Source: Stenotrophomonas maltophilia (GTDB lineage Bacteria; Pseudomonadota; Gammaproteobacteria; Xanthomonadales; Xanthomonadaceae). Taken from it: a stretch of DNA of 64,000 nucleotides. Location: positions 3,914,750 through 3,978,749 of the forward strand of contig NZ_CP033877.1 of NCBI RefSeq assembly GCF_006970445.1. Direction: 5' to 3'. A program made the position numbers and the translations under genes. Of this stretch, positions 1 through 11,573 are shown piece by piece; positions within the stretch are counted from its first letter, which is position 1; every line of letters starts with the position of its first letter. Under the pieces are notes generated by a model that did no database searches, was not told where the DNA came from, and saw only the letters and a list, made by a program, of their open reading frames with translations.

Positions 1-1
1 G

Positions 2-1309
2 CCGGTGCTGGCGCTGGCCGCCGCGTTGCCGTGGCTGCTGGCGTACTGGATGGACCATGGCTGGGTGGTGACCACGGTGTCGGCGGTGATCCTGCTGTCA
101 CTGATGTGGTGGACCCTGCTCCGCGCCACCGCACCGGTGCGCTCGCTGATGCGTGCACTGTCCGGCACCACCAGCAGCTACCGCGACGGCGAGTACAACT
201 TCGGCGTGTACTGGCCGGGCAACGACGAACTGGGCGACCTGGTGCAGGCGCACCGCGAACTGGGCGATGTACTGCGCGAGCAGCGGCAGGGCCTGGTGCA
301 GCGCGAACTGCTGCTGGACACCATGGTGCAGAACACACCGGTTGCGATGCTACTGATTGCCTCCGGCGGCGACGGCATCGCCCGCGTGGTGTTCTCCAAC
401 CTGGCCGCGCGCAAGCTGCTGCATGGTGGCTGGAAGCTGGAGGGCCAGCGCCTGGAAGAGGTGCTGGAACAGGTGCCGGTGGAGCTGCGCGATGCCATCG
501 CCCGTGGCGGCGACAGCCTGTTCGCCGTGCATGCGGAAGGCGAAGACGGTGATGAGGAAGACGAGCAGGTCTACCACCTGTCGCGCCGCGCCTTCCAGCT
601 CAACGGCCGTCCGCACGACCTGCTGCTGGTACGACTGCTCACCGCCGAACTGCGCCGCCAGGAAGTGCAGACGTGGAAGAAGGTGATCCGGGTGATCAGC
701 CACGAGCTCAACAACTCACTGGCGCCGATCGCCTCGCTGGCCCACTCCGGTGGCGTGCTGGTGCAGCGCGAGCGCTTCGATCGGCTGCCGGAGATCTTCA
801 CCACCATCGAAGACCGCGCACGCCACCTGGAAGGCTTCATCCGTGGCTATGCGCGCTTTGCCAAGCTGCCGCAGCCGCAACTGCAGACCGTGCACTGGGC
901 CCCCTTCCTGTCCAGCCTGCGCCAGCAGATCCCGTTCACCATGGATCGCGAACCGGACGAGGAACTGAGCAGCCGCATCGACATCGCGCAGTTCGGGCAG
1001 GCGCTGTTGAACCTGCTGAAGAACGCGCATGAAGCCTGTGCCGAGGCCGATCCACCCAACGATGACGTGCAGGTGCAGCTGACGCGGTTGCCGCAGTGGC
1101 TGCGCCTGGATGTGCTGGACCGTGGCAAGGGCATGAACGAGCAGGTGCTGCAGAACGCACTGATGCCGTTCTATTCGACCAAGCGCAATGGCACCGGGCT
1201 GGGACTGGCACTGACCCGCGAGATCGTGGAAGCGCACGGTGGGCGGGTGTCACTGCAGAACCGCGGTGATGGCGGGTTGTGCGTGTCGATCCTGTTGCCG
1301 GTGGGTTGA
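2..1309 (+). CDS. NtrY-like sensor histidine kinase, 5' end outside window
   Basis: Membrane-bound sensor kinase of the NtrY-like class; the reading frame is open at the left edge, so the N-terminus (probably the first membrane segment and sensor part) is missing. What is visible: a hydrophobic segment near residues 20-40 of the visible part, a HAMP/linker region, a degenerate PAS-like region (about 100-210), then the phospho-acceptor H-box RVISHELNNSLAPI with His near residue 233, and an ATPase domain with N-box NLLKNAHEA, G1 DRGKGM and G2 GTGLGLAL. It should autophosphorylate and pass phosphate to a response regulator, presumably encoded upstream of the window. It is followed directly by SMAG repeats. 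The signal sensed cannot be told. Confidence 0.9.
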   Translation, partial: PVLALAAALPWLLAYWMDHGWVVTTVSAVILLSLMWWTLLRATAPVRSLMRALSGTTSSYRDGEYNFGVYWPGNDELGDLVQAHRELGDVLREQRQGLVQRELLLDTMVQNTPVAMLLIASGGDGIARVVFSNLAARKLLHGGWKLEGQRLEEVLEQVPVELRDAIARGGDSLFAVHAEGEDGDEEDEQVYHLSRRAFQLNGRPHDLLLVRLLTAELRRQEVQTWKKVIRVISHELNNSLAPIASLAHSGGVLVQRERFDRLPEIFTTIEDRARHLEGFIRGYARFAKLPQPQLQTVHWAPFLSSLRQQIPFTMDREPDEELSSRIDIAQFGQALLNLLKNAHEACAEADPPNDDVQVQLTRLPQWLRLDVLDRGKGMNEQVLQNALMPFYSTKRNGTGLGLALTREIVEAHGGRVSLQNRGDGGLCVSILLPVG

Positions 1310-1323
1310 GTCGGGCCAGCGAA

Positions 1324-1370
1324 TAGATCCACGCCATGCGTGGATGTGCCGACCAAGGTCGGTACCTACC
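1324..1370. repeat. Pair of SMAG-type GTAG palindromes
   Basis: Two short palindromes lie back to back in the gap between convergent genes: TAGATCCACGCCATGCGTGGA at 1324-1344, and GCCGACC/GGTCGGT ending in CTACC at 1348-1370 (reverse orientation, GGTAG head). They match the S. maltophilia GTAG repeat class. The second one runs into the neighbouring acetyltransferase gene and supplies its TAG stop codon. Confidence 0.75.
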
Positions 1371-1899
1371 AAACCTGCCGCATCGCCACGCGCAGTTGCA
1401 TCGGAAATCCCAACGCGGCCTCTTCGGCCATCACCGCGCGCAGGCCCTCGCTCCACTCCGCTTCCGGCACTTCAACGAACCCTTCGCTGGCGTAGAAGGC
1501 CGCATTCCACGGTACGTCAGACAACGTGGTCAGCACCGCAGCCGCGTGGCCATCCGCCCTCGCCTGCGCCAATGCGTGGCGCAGCAGCGCACGACCATGG
1601 CCGCGACGCGCATGCGCCGGGTCCACATCCATCTGCAGGACATGGAAGTCACCGCACAGCTCGCCTGCCAGCAGGTAACCGGCAATGCCGCCCTCGGCAG
1701 CATCGACCACCCACAGCTGCCCGCGCTCAAGGCCGTCCTGCAGGGTCGGCAGGTCCAGGCCGTGGCCGGCGAACACCGGATAGGCTTCGTGGCCCTTCAG
1801 CAGCTCACCGGCACGCTGTTCGATCGCCGGTAGCACGCCAAGCTCGTCGGCGTGCGGAAGGCGTGGTTCAGGGCTTCTTGACCGGGCGCTTCCAGCCAT
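1366..1899 (-). CDS. GNAT family N-acetyltransferase
   Basis: Predicted acetyl-CoA dependent acetyltransferase; substrate unknown. The GNAT fold is visible from the order of elements: an N-terminal motif around [12 protein letters not shown], a beta-strand pair [19 protein letters not shown], the acetyl-CoA binding motif [19 protein letters not shown] (Q/RxxGxG/A), then [13 protein letters not shown] near the end. The start is uncertain: the ATG at 1899 is used here, another lies at 1920, and both overlap the end of glmU, which suggests translational coupling in a glmU-acetyltransferase operon. The stop codon TAG is part of a SMAG repeat, so the C-terminus may have been fixed by repeat insertion. 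Confidence 0.8.
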   Translation of the reverse strand: MAGSARSRSPEPRLPHADELGVLPAIEQRAGELLKGHEAYPVFAGHGLDLPTLQDGLERGQLWVVDAAEGGIAGYLLAGELCGDFHVLQMDVDPAHARRGHGRALLRHALAQARADGHAAAVLTTLSDVPWNAAFYASEGFVEVPEAEWSEGLRAVMAEEAALGFPMQLRVAMRQVW

Positions 1900-3235
1900 C
1901 GATGGTTTCCTGTCGTGCACGTGCCAGTGTCAACTTGCCGTCCGGAGCGGTGCGGGTGATGACCGAGCCGGCGGCGATGGTCGCGCCCTCGCCGATCGTC
2001 AGCGGTGCCACCAGCGAGCTGTTGGAGCCGATGAACGCGTTGTCGCCGATGGTGGTGGTCGACTTGTTCACGCCGTCGTAGTTGCAGGTGATGGTGCCGG
2101 CACCGATGTTCACCCTGCTGCCGATCACCGCATCACCCAGATAGGTGAGGTGATTGGCCTTGCTGCCGACACCGAGGGTGACCTTCTTGGTCTCGACGAA
2201 GTTGCCCACGTGAACGCCGTCGGCGAGCACGGTGCCCGGACGCAGGCGCGCGAACGGACCGACCAGTGCTGCGCCTTCGGTGATCACGCCTTCCAGATCG
2301 CAGTGCGCGCGTACTTCGGTGCCAGGGCCGAGATTGACGTCCTTCAGCCGGTTGAATGGGCCTACAGTGACGCCGTCACCGAGCACGATGTTGCCTTCAA
2401 GAACAACATCGACGTCGATCAGCACATCGCTGCCCACAGTGACGGTGCCACGGATATCCAGTCGTGCCGGGTCACGCACGCGCGCGCCCTGTGCGCACAA
2501 TGCACGCACCGCACGCCGCTGCCAGGCGCGCTCCAACTGCGACAGCTGCCACGGATCATTCGCCCCCTCGGCCTCCTGTGCATCGGCGACCAGCGCCATC
2601 TCGGCCGGGGTGTACTCATGGGCGGCGAACGCAAACACGTCGGTGAGGTAGTACTCGCCCTGCGCGTTGCGGTTGGACAGCTGCGACAGCCAGCGGCGCA
2701 GCGCGGTCGATTCTGCGGCGATGATGCCGGTGTTGATCGTGCGCACGCGCAGCTGGTCATCGGTGGCGTCCTTCTGCTCGACGATCGCAGCCACCCTGCC
2801 TTCTGCATCGCGCAGCACGCGTCCATAACCGGTCGGGTCATCGACGTCGGCCACCAGCACCGCCAATCGCCCCGGCTGCGCCAGCAGGTCGCGCAGGGTC
2901 TGCGCGCGGATCAGCGGCACATCGCCGTACAGCACCAGCACCTGCGCAGCATCGGGAACCTGCGGCATCGCCTGTGCGACGGCGTGCCCGGTACCGAGCT
3001 GCTGTGCCTGCTCGGCCCATTGCAGATCGCTCTGGTCGGCGAAGTACTGACGCACCGCCTCGCCACCATGGCCGTAAACCACGTGGATGGCCGCCGGCTG
3101 CAGCTCGCGGGCCGCATCGATCACGTGCGCCAGCATCGGTTGGCCGGCGATCGGCTGCAGCACCTTCGGCAACACCGACTTCATGCGCTTGCCGGCGCCG
3201 GCGGCGAGGATGATGACGTGCAGGGCTTGGGTCAT
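1868..3235 (-). CDS. glmU: Bifunctional UDP-N-acetylglucosamine pyrophosphorylase / glucosamine-1-phosphate acetyltransferase
   Basis: Cytoplasmic enzyme making UDP-GlcNAc for peptidoglycan and LPS in two steps: acetylation of glucosamine-1-phosphate by the C-terminal half and uridylyl transfer by the N-terminal half. The protein is 455 residues, the usual length. The N-terminus shows the nucleotidyltransferase signature [11 protein letters not shown] (about 10-20), then LYGDVPL and a Rossmann-like fold to about residue 230. The C-terminal half is a left-handed beta-helix of hexapeptide repeats with RLRPGTVL, the acetyltransferase motif [14 protein letters not shown] and [11 protein letters not shown]. 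In many proteobacteria glmU lies next to the atp operon, as here, with one small gene between. The acetyltransferase gene downstream overlaps its end. Confidence 0.98.
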   Translation of the reverse strand: MTQALHVIILAAGAGKRMKSVLPKVLQPIAGQPMLAHVIDAARELQPAAIHVVYGHGGEAVRQYFADQSDLQWAEQAQQLGTGHAVAQAMPQVPDAAQVLVLYGDVPLIRAQTLRDLLAQPGRLAVLVADVDDPTGYGRVLRDAEGRVAAIVEQKDATDDQLRVRTINTGIIAAESTALRRWLSQLSNRNAQGEYYLTDVFAFAAHEYTPAEMALVADAQEAEGANDPWQLSQLERAWQRRAVRALCAQGARVRDPARLDIRGTVTVGSDVLIDVDVVLEGNIVLGDGVTVGPFNRLKDVNLGPGTEVRAHCDLEGVITEGAALVGPFARLRPGTVLADGVHVGNFVETKKVTLGVGSKANHLTYLGDAVIGSRVNIGAGTITCNYDGVNKSTTTIGDNAFIGSNSSLVAPLTIGEGATIAAGSVITRTAPDGKLTLARARQETIDGWKRPVKKP

Positions 3236-3312
3236 GGGAGCGGCAGTCCGTGGTTCGTTGCCGGTGATTCTAGAGCGTGGGCCGTTAACATGGGCATCCC
3301 TCCTCCTTCACC

Positions 3313-3702
3313 ATGCCGATGAGCCTCGTCCGCCAGGGAAGCGCCTACCTCGTGATCGGGCTCGTGCAGCTGCTGGTCGATTGGCTGGTGTTCGTGGTCG
3401 CCACCGCGCTGGGCATGCCGGTGGCGCCAGCCAACATCGCCGGTCGCCTGGCCGGCATGCTGCTGGGCTTCTGGCTCAACGGCCGCTACACCTTTGCCGA
3501 GGCCGGCACCCGCAAGCTTGGATGGAAGCGCTTTGCACGCTTCTTCGGGCTGTGGCTGCTGCTGACGGCGGCGAGCACGCTGCTGGTCAGCCTGGTCGAC
3601 CAGGCGCTGGGCCTGCAGTACACGTGGCTGGCCAAGCCGCTGGTGGAAGGCGGGCTGGCCTGCGTGTCGTTCCTGTTGATGCGCTACGTGGTGTACCGCT
3701 GA
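3313..3702 (+). CDS. GtrA-like four-helix membrane protein
   Basis: Small integral membrane protein of 129 residues with four predicted transmembrane segments (about 10-32, 38-58, 75-97, 103-125). GtrA family members are thought to move or flip undecaprenyl-linked sugars or to serve in teichoic, arabinogalactan or O-antigen modification. The family signature is visible in the basic-aromatic segment LLGFWLNGRYTFAE between helices 2 and 3, and in the ending LLMRYVVYR. It is divergent from glmU and convergent with the ATP synthase operon. No glycosyltransferase partner lies next to it here, so a cell-wall role is only inferred from the family. Confidence 0.85.
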   Translation: MPMSLVRQGSAYLVIGLVQLLVDWLVFVVATALGMPVAPANIAGRLAGMLLGFWLNGRYTFAEAGTRKLGWKRFARFFGLWLLLTAASTLLVSLVDQALGLQYTWLAKPLVEGGLACVSFLLMRYVVYR

Positions 3703-3736
3703 TACGAGGCGGGATTGGGAATGCCGGATCGGGATC

Positions 3737-3820
3737 GGTGGAGTCGACTGTTAGTCGACTGCTCTTCCATCAGACCGCGGAAATCCCGCGCTGCGCGCGG
3801 TAGTCGACTGACAGTCACTC
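3737..3820. repeat. SMAG-like palindromes between GtrA gene and atp operon
   Basis: GGAGTCGACTGTTAGTCGACTG at 3740-3761 and GGTAGTCGACTGACAGTCACTC at 3799-3820 are short GTCGAC-centred palindromes of the GTAG class, lying between convergent genes ahead of the ATP synthase terminator. Confidence 0.55.
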
Positions 3821-3847
3821 TGCCCAGTCGCCGCTCGCCCGCGCACA

Positions 3848-3876
3848 AACAAAAACGCCGGCACAGGGCCGGCGTT
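3848..3876 (-). terminator. Rho-independent terminator of the atp operon
   Basis: Read on the minus strand: a 9-bp perfect stem AACGCCGGC/GCCGGCGTT with a 5-nt loop, followed by TTTGTTTG. It lies 22 bases after the atpC stop codon. Confidence 0.85.
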
Positions 3877-3897
3877 CTCGTGGGTGCAGCGCGAACC

Positions 3898-4320
3898 TCA
3901 GTGCTTGAGATTCTTGCGCAGGCGCTCCAGCGCCTGCAGCTGGACGACAGCTTCAGCCAGCTTCTGCTGCGCCTCGGCCACTTCCATCGCTTCGCCGCGG
4001 TTGGCCAGGATCCGCTCGGCTTCTTCCTTGGCCTTGCGGACCGAGGCTTCGTCGATGTCCTGCGCGCGGATCGCGGTGTCGGCCAGCACGGTCACTACCT
4101 GCGGCTGAACTTCCAGGATGCCGCCGGAAATGGCGAAATCCAGCTGCTCGCCGTTCGGCGTGGTCACCACCACCTTGCCCGGCTTCAGGCGGGTGATCAG
4201 CGGCGCGTGCTTGGGCGCGATGCCCAGTTCGCCCAGCTCACCGGTGGCCACGACCAGGGTCGCTTCGCCACGGAAGATTTCCTGCTCGGCGCTGACGATG
4301 TCGCAACGGATCGTGCTCAT
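3898..4320 (-). CDS. atpC: F1 ATP synthase epsilon subunit
   Basis: Last gene of the atp operon; 140 residues. Epsilon is part of the central rotor stalk and inhibits ATP hydrolysis by conformational change of its C-terminal helices. Visible: the N-terminal beta-sandwich starting [19 protein letters not shown] with the typical [12 protein letters not shown] loop, and a C-terminal alpha-helical hairpin rich in Glu, Ala and Gln (about 88-140). It is separated from atpD by 113 bases and followed by the operon terminator. The ending KNLKH is somewhat basic but within family range. Confidence 0.97.
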   Translation of the reverse strand: MSTIRCDIVSAEQEIFRGEATLVVATGELGELGIAPKHAPLITRLKPGKVVVTTPNGEQLDFAISGGILEVQPQVVTVLADTAIRAQDIDEASVRKAKEEAERILANRGEAMEVAEAQQKLAEAVVQLQALERLRKNLKH

Positions 4321-4433
4321 GCAAATCTCTTCGCTGTTCGCGGCGGCGCAATGCCACCGTGGGGGTCCACCGGCGCGGGCGGTTGCCCGGCGCCGGCGTC
4401 AGGTCGGGCAGGATCGCTCCCGCCCGTCCCGGA

Positions 4434-6742
<2,309 letters not shown>

Positions 6743-6801
6743 CTCTTGTTTCCCGTGGCGCGGGGCTGATGCCCCGCGTTGTTCAACCGTTTGTCATCTG
6801 G

Positions 6802-6830
6802 TCCAGCGGAGCCTGCGGCTCCGCTCTACA
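6802..6830. repeat. SMAG-type palindrome inside the atp operon
   Basis: In the atpA-atpG gap, read on the minus strand, TGTAGAGCGGAGCC is followed by GGCTCCGCTGGA, a GTAG-headed palindrome. It would fold in the operon transcript and could adjust the stability or translation of the distal genes. Confidence 0.7.
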
Positions 6831-6839
6831 GGACCGCGA

Positions 6840-8387
6840 TTACCAGCTGCCGGTGGTCTTGAACTCGGCGATGCCCTTCTTGAAGGCACCTTCGATGTCG
6901 TTGTCCCAACCGCCCGTGGCGTTGACCTTGCTGATCAGCTCGCCCTGGGTGTTGGCGAAGTGGGCGTGCAGGCCTTCTTCGAACGCCAGCAGCTTGTTGA
7001 CCGGCACGTCGTCGAGGTAACCCTCGTTGACGGCGTAGATCGACAGCGCCTGGTTGGCGATCGACATCGGCGCGTACTGCTTCTGCTTCATCAGCTCGGT
7101 GACGCGCTGGCCACGCTCCAGCTGCTTGCGGGTCGCTTCGTCCAGGTCCGAGGCGAACTGCGCGAACGCCGCCAGCTCACGGTACTGGGCCAGCGAGATA
7201 CGGATGCCGCCCGACAGCTTCTTGATGATCTTGGTCTGGGCCGAGCCACCGACGCGCGACACCGAGATACCGGCGTTCACGGCCGGGCGGATGCCGGCGT
7301 TGAACAGGTCGGTTTCCAGGAAGATCTGGCCGTCGGTGATCGAGATCACGTTGGTCGGAACGAAGGCGGACACGTCGCCAGCCTGGGTTTCGATGATCGG
7401 CAGCGCGGTCAGCGAACCGGTCTTGCCGGTGACCTTGCCTTCGGTGAACTTCTCGACGTACTCCTCGGACACGCGGGCAGCGCGCTCGAGCAGACGGGAG
7501 TGCAGGTAGAACACGTCACCCGGGTAGGCTTCACGGCCCGGCGGACGCTTCAGCAGCAGCGAGATCTGGCGGTAGGCGACAGCCTGCTTGGACAGATCGT
7601 CGTACACGATCAGTGCGTCTTCGCCGCGGTCCATGAAGTACTCACCCATGGTGCAGCCCGAGTAAGCGCTGATGTACTGCATGGCAGCCGATTCGGAAGC
7701 GGTCGCGGCCACCACGATGGTGTGGGCCAGCGCGCCGTTCTCTTCCAGCTTGCGCACGATGTTGGCGATGGTCGAAGCCTTCTGGCCGATCGCAACGTAC
7801 ACGCACTTGATGCCGGTACCCTTCTGGTTGATCACCGCATCGATCGCCATGGCGGTCTTGCCGGTCTGGCGGTCACCGATGATCAGCTCGCGCTGGCCAC
7901 GGCCGATCGGGATCATCGAGTCGACCGACTTGTAACCGGTCTGCACCGGCTGGTCGACCGACTTGCGCCAGATCACGCCCGGAGCAACGCGCTCCACCGG
8001 AGCGGTCAGGTCGGTGCCCAGCGGGCCCTTGCCGTCGATCGGCTCGCCGAGCGCGTTGACAACGCGGCCCAGCAGTTCCGGACCGACCGGCACTTCCAGG
8101 ATGCGGCCGGTGGTCTTGGCGACGTCGCCTTCGCGCAGGTTCTCGTAGTCACCCAGGACCACGGCGCCGACCGAGTCGCGCTCCAGGTTCAGGGCCAGTG
8201 CGAAGGTGTTGTTCGGCAGTTCGATCATTTCGCCCTGCATCACGTCGGCCAGACCGAAGATGCGCACGATGCCGTCGGACACGCTGGTCACGGTGCCTTC
8301 GTTGCGCGATTCCGCGGCCAGCTTGACCTTCTCGATGCGGTTCTTGATCAGTTCGCTGATTTCGGAGGGGTTGAGCGTGGTTGCCAT
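6840..8387 (-). CDS. atpA: F1 ATP synthase alpha subunit
   Basis: Non-catalytic nucleotide-binding subunit of F1, 515 residues from the ATG at 8387. A TTG two codons upstream also opens the frame, but the ATG gives the standard family N-terminus [11 protein letters not shown]. The P-loop GDRQTGKT is at residues 171-178; the hinge segment [20 protein letters not shown] and the conserved [13 protein letters not shown] (ATPase alpha/beta signature) are present. It lies between atpH and atpG in the standard order. Nothing unusual in the protein. Confidence 0.99.
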   Translation of the reverse strand: MATTLNPSEISELIKNRIEKVKLAAESRNEGTVTSVSDGIVRIFGLADVMQGEMIELPNNTFALALNLERDSVGAVVLGDYENLREGDVAKTTGRILEVPVGPELLGRVVNALGEPIDGKGPLGTDLTAPVERVAPGVIWRKSVDQPVQTGYKSVDSMIPIGRGQRELIIGDRQTGKTAMAIDAVINQKGTGIKCVYVAIGQKASTIANIVRKLEENGALAHTIVVAATASESAAMQYISAYSGCTMGEYFMDRGEDALIVYDDLSKQAVAYRQISLLLKRPPGREAYPGDVFYLHSRLLERAARVSEEYVEKFTEGKVTGKTGSLTALPIIETQAGDVSAFVPTNVISITDGQIFLETDLFNAGIRPAVNAGISVSRVGGSAQTKIIKKLSGGIRISLAQYRELAAFAQFASDLDEATRKQLERGQRVTELMKQKQYAPMSIANQALSIYAVNEGYLDDVPVNKLLAFEEGLHAHFANTQGELISKVNATGGWDNDIEGAFKKGIAEFKTTGSW

Positions 8388-8431
8388 CGTCAAGTCCTAG
8401 TGCCGGCAGCGGGGCCGGACGTTAAATGAAT

Positions 8432-8959
8432 TCAGTTAGCGAGCGCGGTCTGCAGACGGGCCAGCTTGCCCTTCAGCGAACCATCGATGACCACGTCGCC
8501 GGCGTCGATCACGGCGCCGCCGATCAGCGAAGCATCGACCGCGGTGGTCACGTCGACCTCGCGGTTGAAGCGCTTGCGCAGCGCAACCTTGATCGCGTCC
8601 AGCTCGCCGGCCGACAGCTCGGAAGCCGAGGTCACCGTGGCCTTGACCACGTGCTCGGCTTCGGCGCGCAGGGCGTCGAACATGCCGGAGATTTCCGGCA
8701 GCAGCGGCAGACGATGCGATTCGGCCAGGATGGCCAGGAAGCGCGAGTAGGTCTCGCCGTGGGACACCGGCGCCAGCAGGGCGACGGCGTCGTCACGACC
8801 CAGCTCCGGGTTGGCGAGCAGGGCCGCCACGCGCGGATCGGCGGCGACGTGGGCGGAGAACGCCAGGGCGTCCGACCACGGCGCGAACGCGCCTTCGTCG
8901 CGCGCGGTCGCGAACGCGGCGCGGGCGTACGGGCGGGCAAGCGTGAGGGCCTGGCTCAT
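8432..8959 (-). CDS. atpH: F1 ATP synthase delta subunit
   Basis: Peripheral-stalk subunit (OSCP homologue) that ties F1 to the b subunits; 175 residues. N-terminal six-helix domain starts SQALTLARPYARAAFATARDEG, typical of delta; the C-terminal part contains FNREVDVTTAVDASLIGGAV, the conserved delta/OSCP signature region. Only 2 bases separate it from atpF upstream, consistent with coupled translation. Confidence 0.97.
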   Translation of the reverse strand: MSQALTLARPYARAAFATARDEGAFAPWSDALAFSAHVAADPRVAALLANPELGRDDAVALLAPVSHGETYSRFLAILAESHRLPLLPEISGMFDALRAEAEHVVKATVTSASELSAGELDAIKVALRKRFNREVDVTTAVDASLIGGAVIDAGDVVIDGSLKGKLARLQTALAN

Positions 8960-8961
8960 CC

Positions 8962-9432
8962 TTAGATCTCCGAGGCCAGCTCGTCGAGCAGCGCCTTGTG
9001 GGCGTTGGCGTCGATTTCGCGCTTGAGCAGCTTTTCGGCACCGGTCACGGCCAGCGCGGACACCTGCTTGCGCAGATCTTCACGGGCACGGTTGGCGGCG
9101 GCGTCGATTTCAGCCTGGGCCAGTTCCTTCTGACGGGTGGCTTCGGTGATCGCTTCGTTACGGGCAGCATCAACGATCTGGTTGGCACGTGCGTGGGCCT
9201 GATCGATGATCTCGTTGGCCTTGGTGCGTGCTTCCTTCAGCGCTTCGTTGACCTTCTCCTGCGCCTGGGCCAGATCTTTCTGGCTGCGGTCGGCAGCAGC
9301 GAGGCCTTCAGCAATCTTCTGCTGGCGCTCTTCGATCGCGTTCATCAGCGGCGGCCAGATCTTGGTCGCGATGATCCAGATCAGACCAGCGAAGGCGAGC
9401 GCCTGCGCAAGAAGGGTGAAATTGATATTCAT
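8962..9432 (-). CDS. atpF: F0 ATP synthase subunit b
   Basis: Peripheral stalk subunit, 156 residues. The start is placed at the ATG at 9432 because it gives the family N-terminus [19 protein letters not shown]; the frame stays open a further 28 codons upstream into non-conserved sequence. One N-terminal transmembrane helix (about 5-25) is followed by a long charged coiled-coil rich in Ala, Glu, Gln and Lys that forms the dimeric stator. Genes atpE upstream and atpH downstream keep the canonical order. Confidence 0.97.
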   Translation of the reverse strand: MNINFTLLAQALAFAGLIWIIATKIWPPLMNAIEERQQKIAEGLAAADRSQKDLAQAQEKVNEALKEARTKANEIIDQAHARANQIVDAARNEAITEATRQKELAQAEIDAAANRAREDLRKQVSALAVTGAEKLLKREIDANAHKALLDELASEI

Positions 9433-9538
9433 GGTTAGCTCGATCGCTGGTTTCGGGGTGGACGTGCCGCCGAAGCGGCACATCCGGCCTTCATCCGAAA
9501 CCGGGTGCATCAGCACCCGGTCGTCTCAAACCGCTGTA

Positions 9539-9868
<330 letters not shown>

Positions 9869-9917
9869 CTAAGGGTGATGAAACGGATGAAGGTTGAAAC
9901 GCGTTGAAGCTTGAAAC

Positions 9918-10718
9918 TCAGTGAGCGTCTTCCGACAGGCTCAGGTACACGATCGACAGCATCATGAAGATGAAGGCCTGCAGCGGGATCACCAGCAGGT
10001 GGAACAGCATCCAGCCAAGGCCGAACACACCACCTGCGATGGCACCGAAGAAACCGGCACCACCCAGCACCCAGATCAGCAGGAACACGATTTCGCCGCC
10101 GAACATGTTGCCGAACAGTCGCATCGCCAGCGAGATCGGCTTGCTCAGCCACTCGACGATGTTGAGGATCAGGTTGAACGGCATCATCCACTTGCCGAAC
10201 GGGGCCGTCAGGAATTCCTTGACGAAGCCGACCAGGCCCTTGGACTTGAGCGCGAAGAACAGCATCAGGAAGAACACGCTGATGGCCATGCCGAGGGTGG
10301 CGTTGACGTCAGCGGTCGGGACCGGCTTCCAGTAGTGAACGCCCACCCATTCCAGCGGCTTGGCGATGAAATCGGCCGGGATCATCTTCAGCAGATTCAT
10401 CAACAGGATCCAGAAGAAGATCGTGATGGCGATCGGCGTGACCAGCTTGCTCTTGCCGTGGTAGGTGTCCTTGGCCTGGCGGTCGACGAACTCCAGGCAG
10501 ATCTCGACGAAGGCCTGCCACTTGCCCGGCACGCCAGCGGTGGCCTTGCGGGTCCCCAGCCAGAACGCGACAACGATCACCAGGCCCATCAGGACGGCGG
10601 TGAGGAAGGTATCGACGTGGATATGCCAGAACATACCCTCACCCTTGCCGACCGGTGCGGTCAGGTTGTGCAGGTGATGCTGGATGTAGCTGGTAGGGGT
10701 TAGAGCCTCGCCCGCCAT
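9918..10718 (-). CDS. atpB: F0 ATP synthase subunit a
   Basis: Stator membrane subunit forming the proton half-channels; 266 residues with five or six hydrophobic helices. The essential arginine is visible in LAMRLFGNMFGGEI (Arg200), which faces the c-ring Asp. The N-terminus is extended and His-rich (YIQHHLHNL), as in other gammaproteobacteria. Second gene of the operon, 73 bases before atpE. Confidence 0.98.
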   Translation of the reverse strand: MAGEALTPTSYIQHHLHNLTAPVGKGEGMFWHIHVDTFLTAVLMGLVIVVAFWLGTRKATAGVPGKWQAFVEICLEFVDRQAKDTYHGKSKLVTPIAITIFFWILLMNLLKMIPADFIAKPLEWVGVHYWKPVPTADVNATLGMAISVFFLMLFFALKSKGLVGFVKEFLTAPFGKWMMPFNLILNIVEWLSKPISLAMRLFGNMFGGEIVFLLIWVLGGAGFFGAIAGGVFGLGWMLFHLLVIPLQAFIFMMLSIVYLSLSEDAH

Positions 10719-10749
10719 GTGTCCGGAACCTTCAGTTAATTGAATTCTG

Positions 10750-11115
10750 TCAACGCCTGGCCATGGCCAGGACCTGGAACATCAAGCCGACGGCGATACC
10801 GGCCAACAGCGCCAAGGCAGGCAGCTTGAAGACCAGGAACCCCACCAGCAGGACGCCGAAAACCACGACCCACTTGGCCACGATCGCAATGATCAGGCGA
10901 GCCATCGCCGATCCTGCAGCCACCGCACCACCACCCAGTGCCATCCGTGCCGCAACCCAGCCACCGGCCGAAATGGCCACACCGGACGCCAGCGCGCCGA
11001 GGGCATATTTCGGACCCACCAGCAGGAAGGCCAGGGCCAGGACAGCGACCGCGGCCAGCGGGTAGACCGCGGCGCGCAGCATCAGTCGCCGACCCGCATC
11101 AACGGAGTTCAGCAC
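10750..11115 (-). CDS. atpI: ATP synthase accessory subunit I
   Basis: First gene of the atp operon; 121 residues with four hydrophobic helices and few charged residues. AtpI proteins are thought to help assemble the c-ring and to be dispensable for activity. The paired-helix architecture, small size and position directly ahead of atpB identify it; sequence conservation in this family is low. The atp promoter lies about 70-100 bases upstream. Confidence 0.88.
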   Translation of the reverse strand: MLNSVDAGRRLMLRAAVYPLAAVAVLALAFLLVGPKYALGALASGVAISAGGWVAARMALGGGAVAAGSAMARLIIAIVAKWVVVFGVLLVGFLVFKLPALALLAGIAVGLMFQVLAMARR

Positions 11116-11185
11116 AGGACGTCCCGCGTGGTTGCAAGTGGAGGGCTGAGGCGGCTACAGCAGGGGGGCCTCATCGAGCCGCCAA

Positions 11186-11215
11186 ATTATAGCAATGGGA
11201 CAATTTGCGAGACAA
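11186..11215 (-). promoter_or_regulatory. Sigma-70-like promoter of the atp operon
   Basis: On the minus strand TTGTCT (11210-11215) and a perfect TATAAT (11186-11191) are 18 bases apart. The site is about 70 bases upstream of atpI and is the best promoter match noticed in the window. Confidence 0.7.
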
Positions 11216-11360
11216 CCGCTGCCTGTTCATCCCGGGAAGCCGCAAGTTGCGGTAACGGTTACATTTTTGCGTACCACCCAGGGGACAATGACGTCCGCAT
11301 GATGCTGCGCCGCAGTATTGAACTTTGGTCGCAGGCGCGGAACTTTCGCCGAATGCGCCG

Positions 11361-11455
11361 GTCCGATCTTTCGACCTGCCTGCAGCAACCTCGTCGACGC
11401 TCCGCCCCGCAGGTCCCACGATGGCCCCGAAGCCCGGCTCCGGGGCCATCTTTTT
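11361..11455 (+). ncRNA. Candidate small RNA ending in a strong terminator
   Basis: A Rho-independent terminator lies on the plus strand in the 458-base gap between the divergent atpI and the barrel-protein gene, with no gene upstream to terminate. Just before it a 7-bp stem GACCTGC (11373-11379) / GCAGGTC (11409-11415) encloses a C-rich loop containing CTCCGCCCCGC. This arrangement, a hairpin with unpaired C-rich sequence plus a terminator hairpin, is typical of trans-acting small RNAs. The 5' end is not defined; no convincing promoter was found, only a weak TTGAAC near 11317. Family assignment cannot be made by eye. Confidence 0.45.
11420..11455 (+). terminator. Orphan Rho-independent terminator
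   Basis: A 10-bp perfect stem GATGGCCCCG (11420-11429) / CGGGGCCATC (11441-11450), an 11-nt loop, then TTTTT. No coding gene precedes it on the plus strand. Confidence 0.85.
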
Positions 11456-11573
11456 GCATCGTCGCGACAGCACTGAACCGTACACATGCCATGGACCATA
11501 CGTTCACGGATGGTGGACGGGCGCGTCCGGCACAGTGGTTTTCATTCTGATGAACCACTGCAAGGACTCTTCG

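Noticed and set aside
2150..3322. Long plus-strand frame across glmU
   Set aside because: It is antisense to glmU, which is a clear full-length family match; high GC gives long open shadows.
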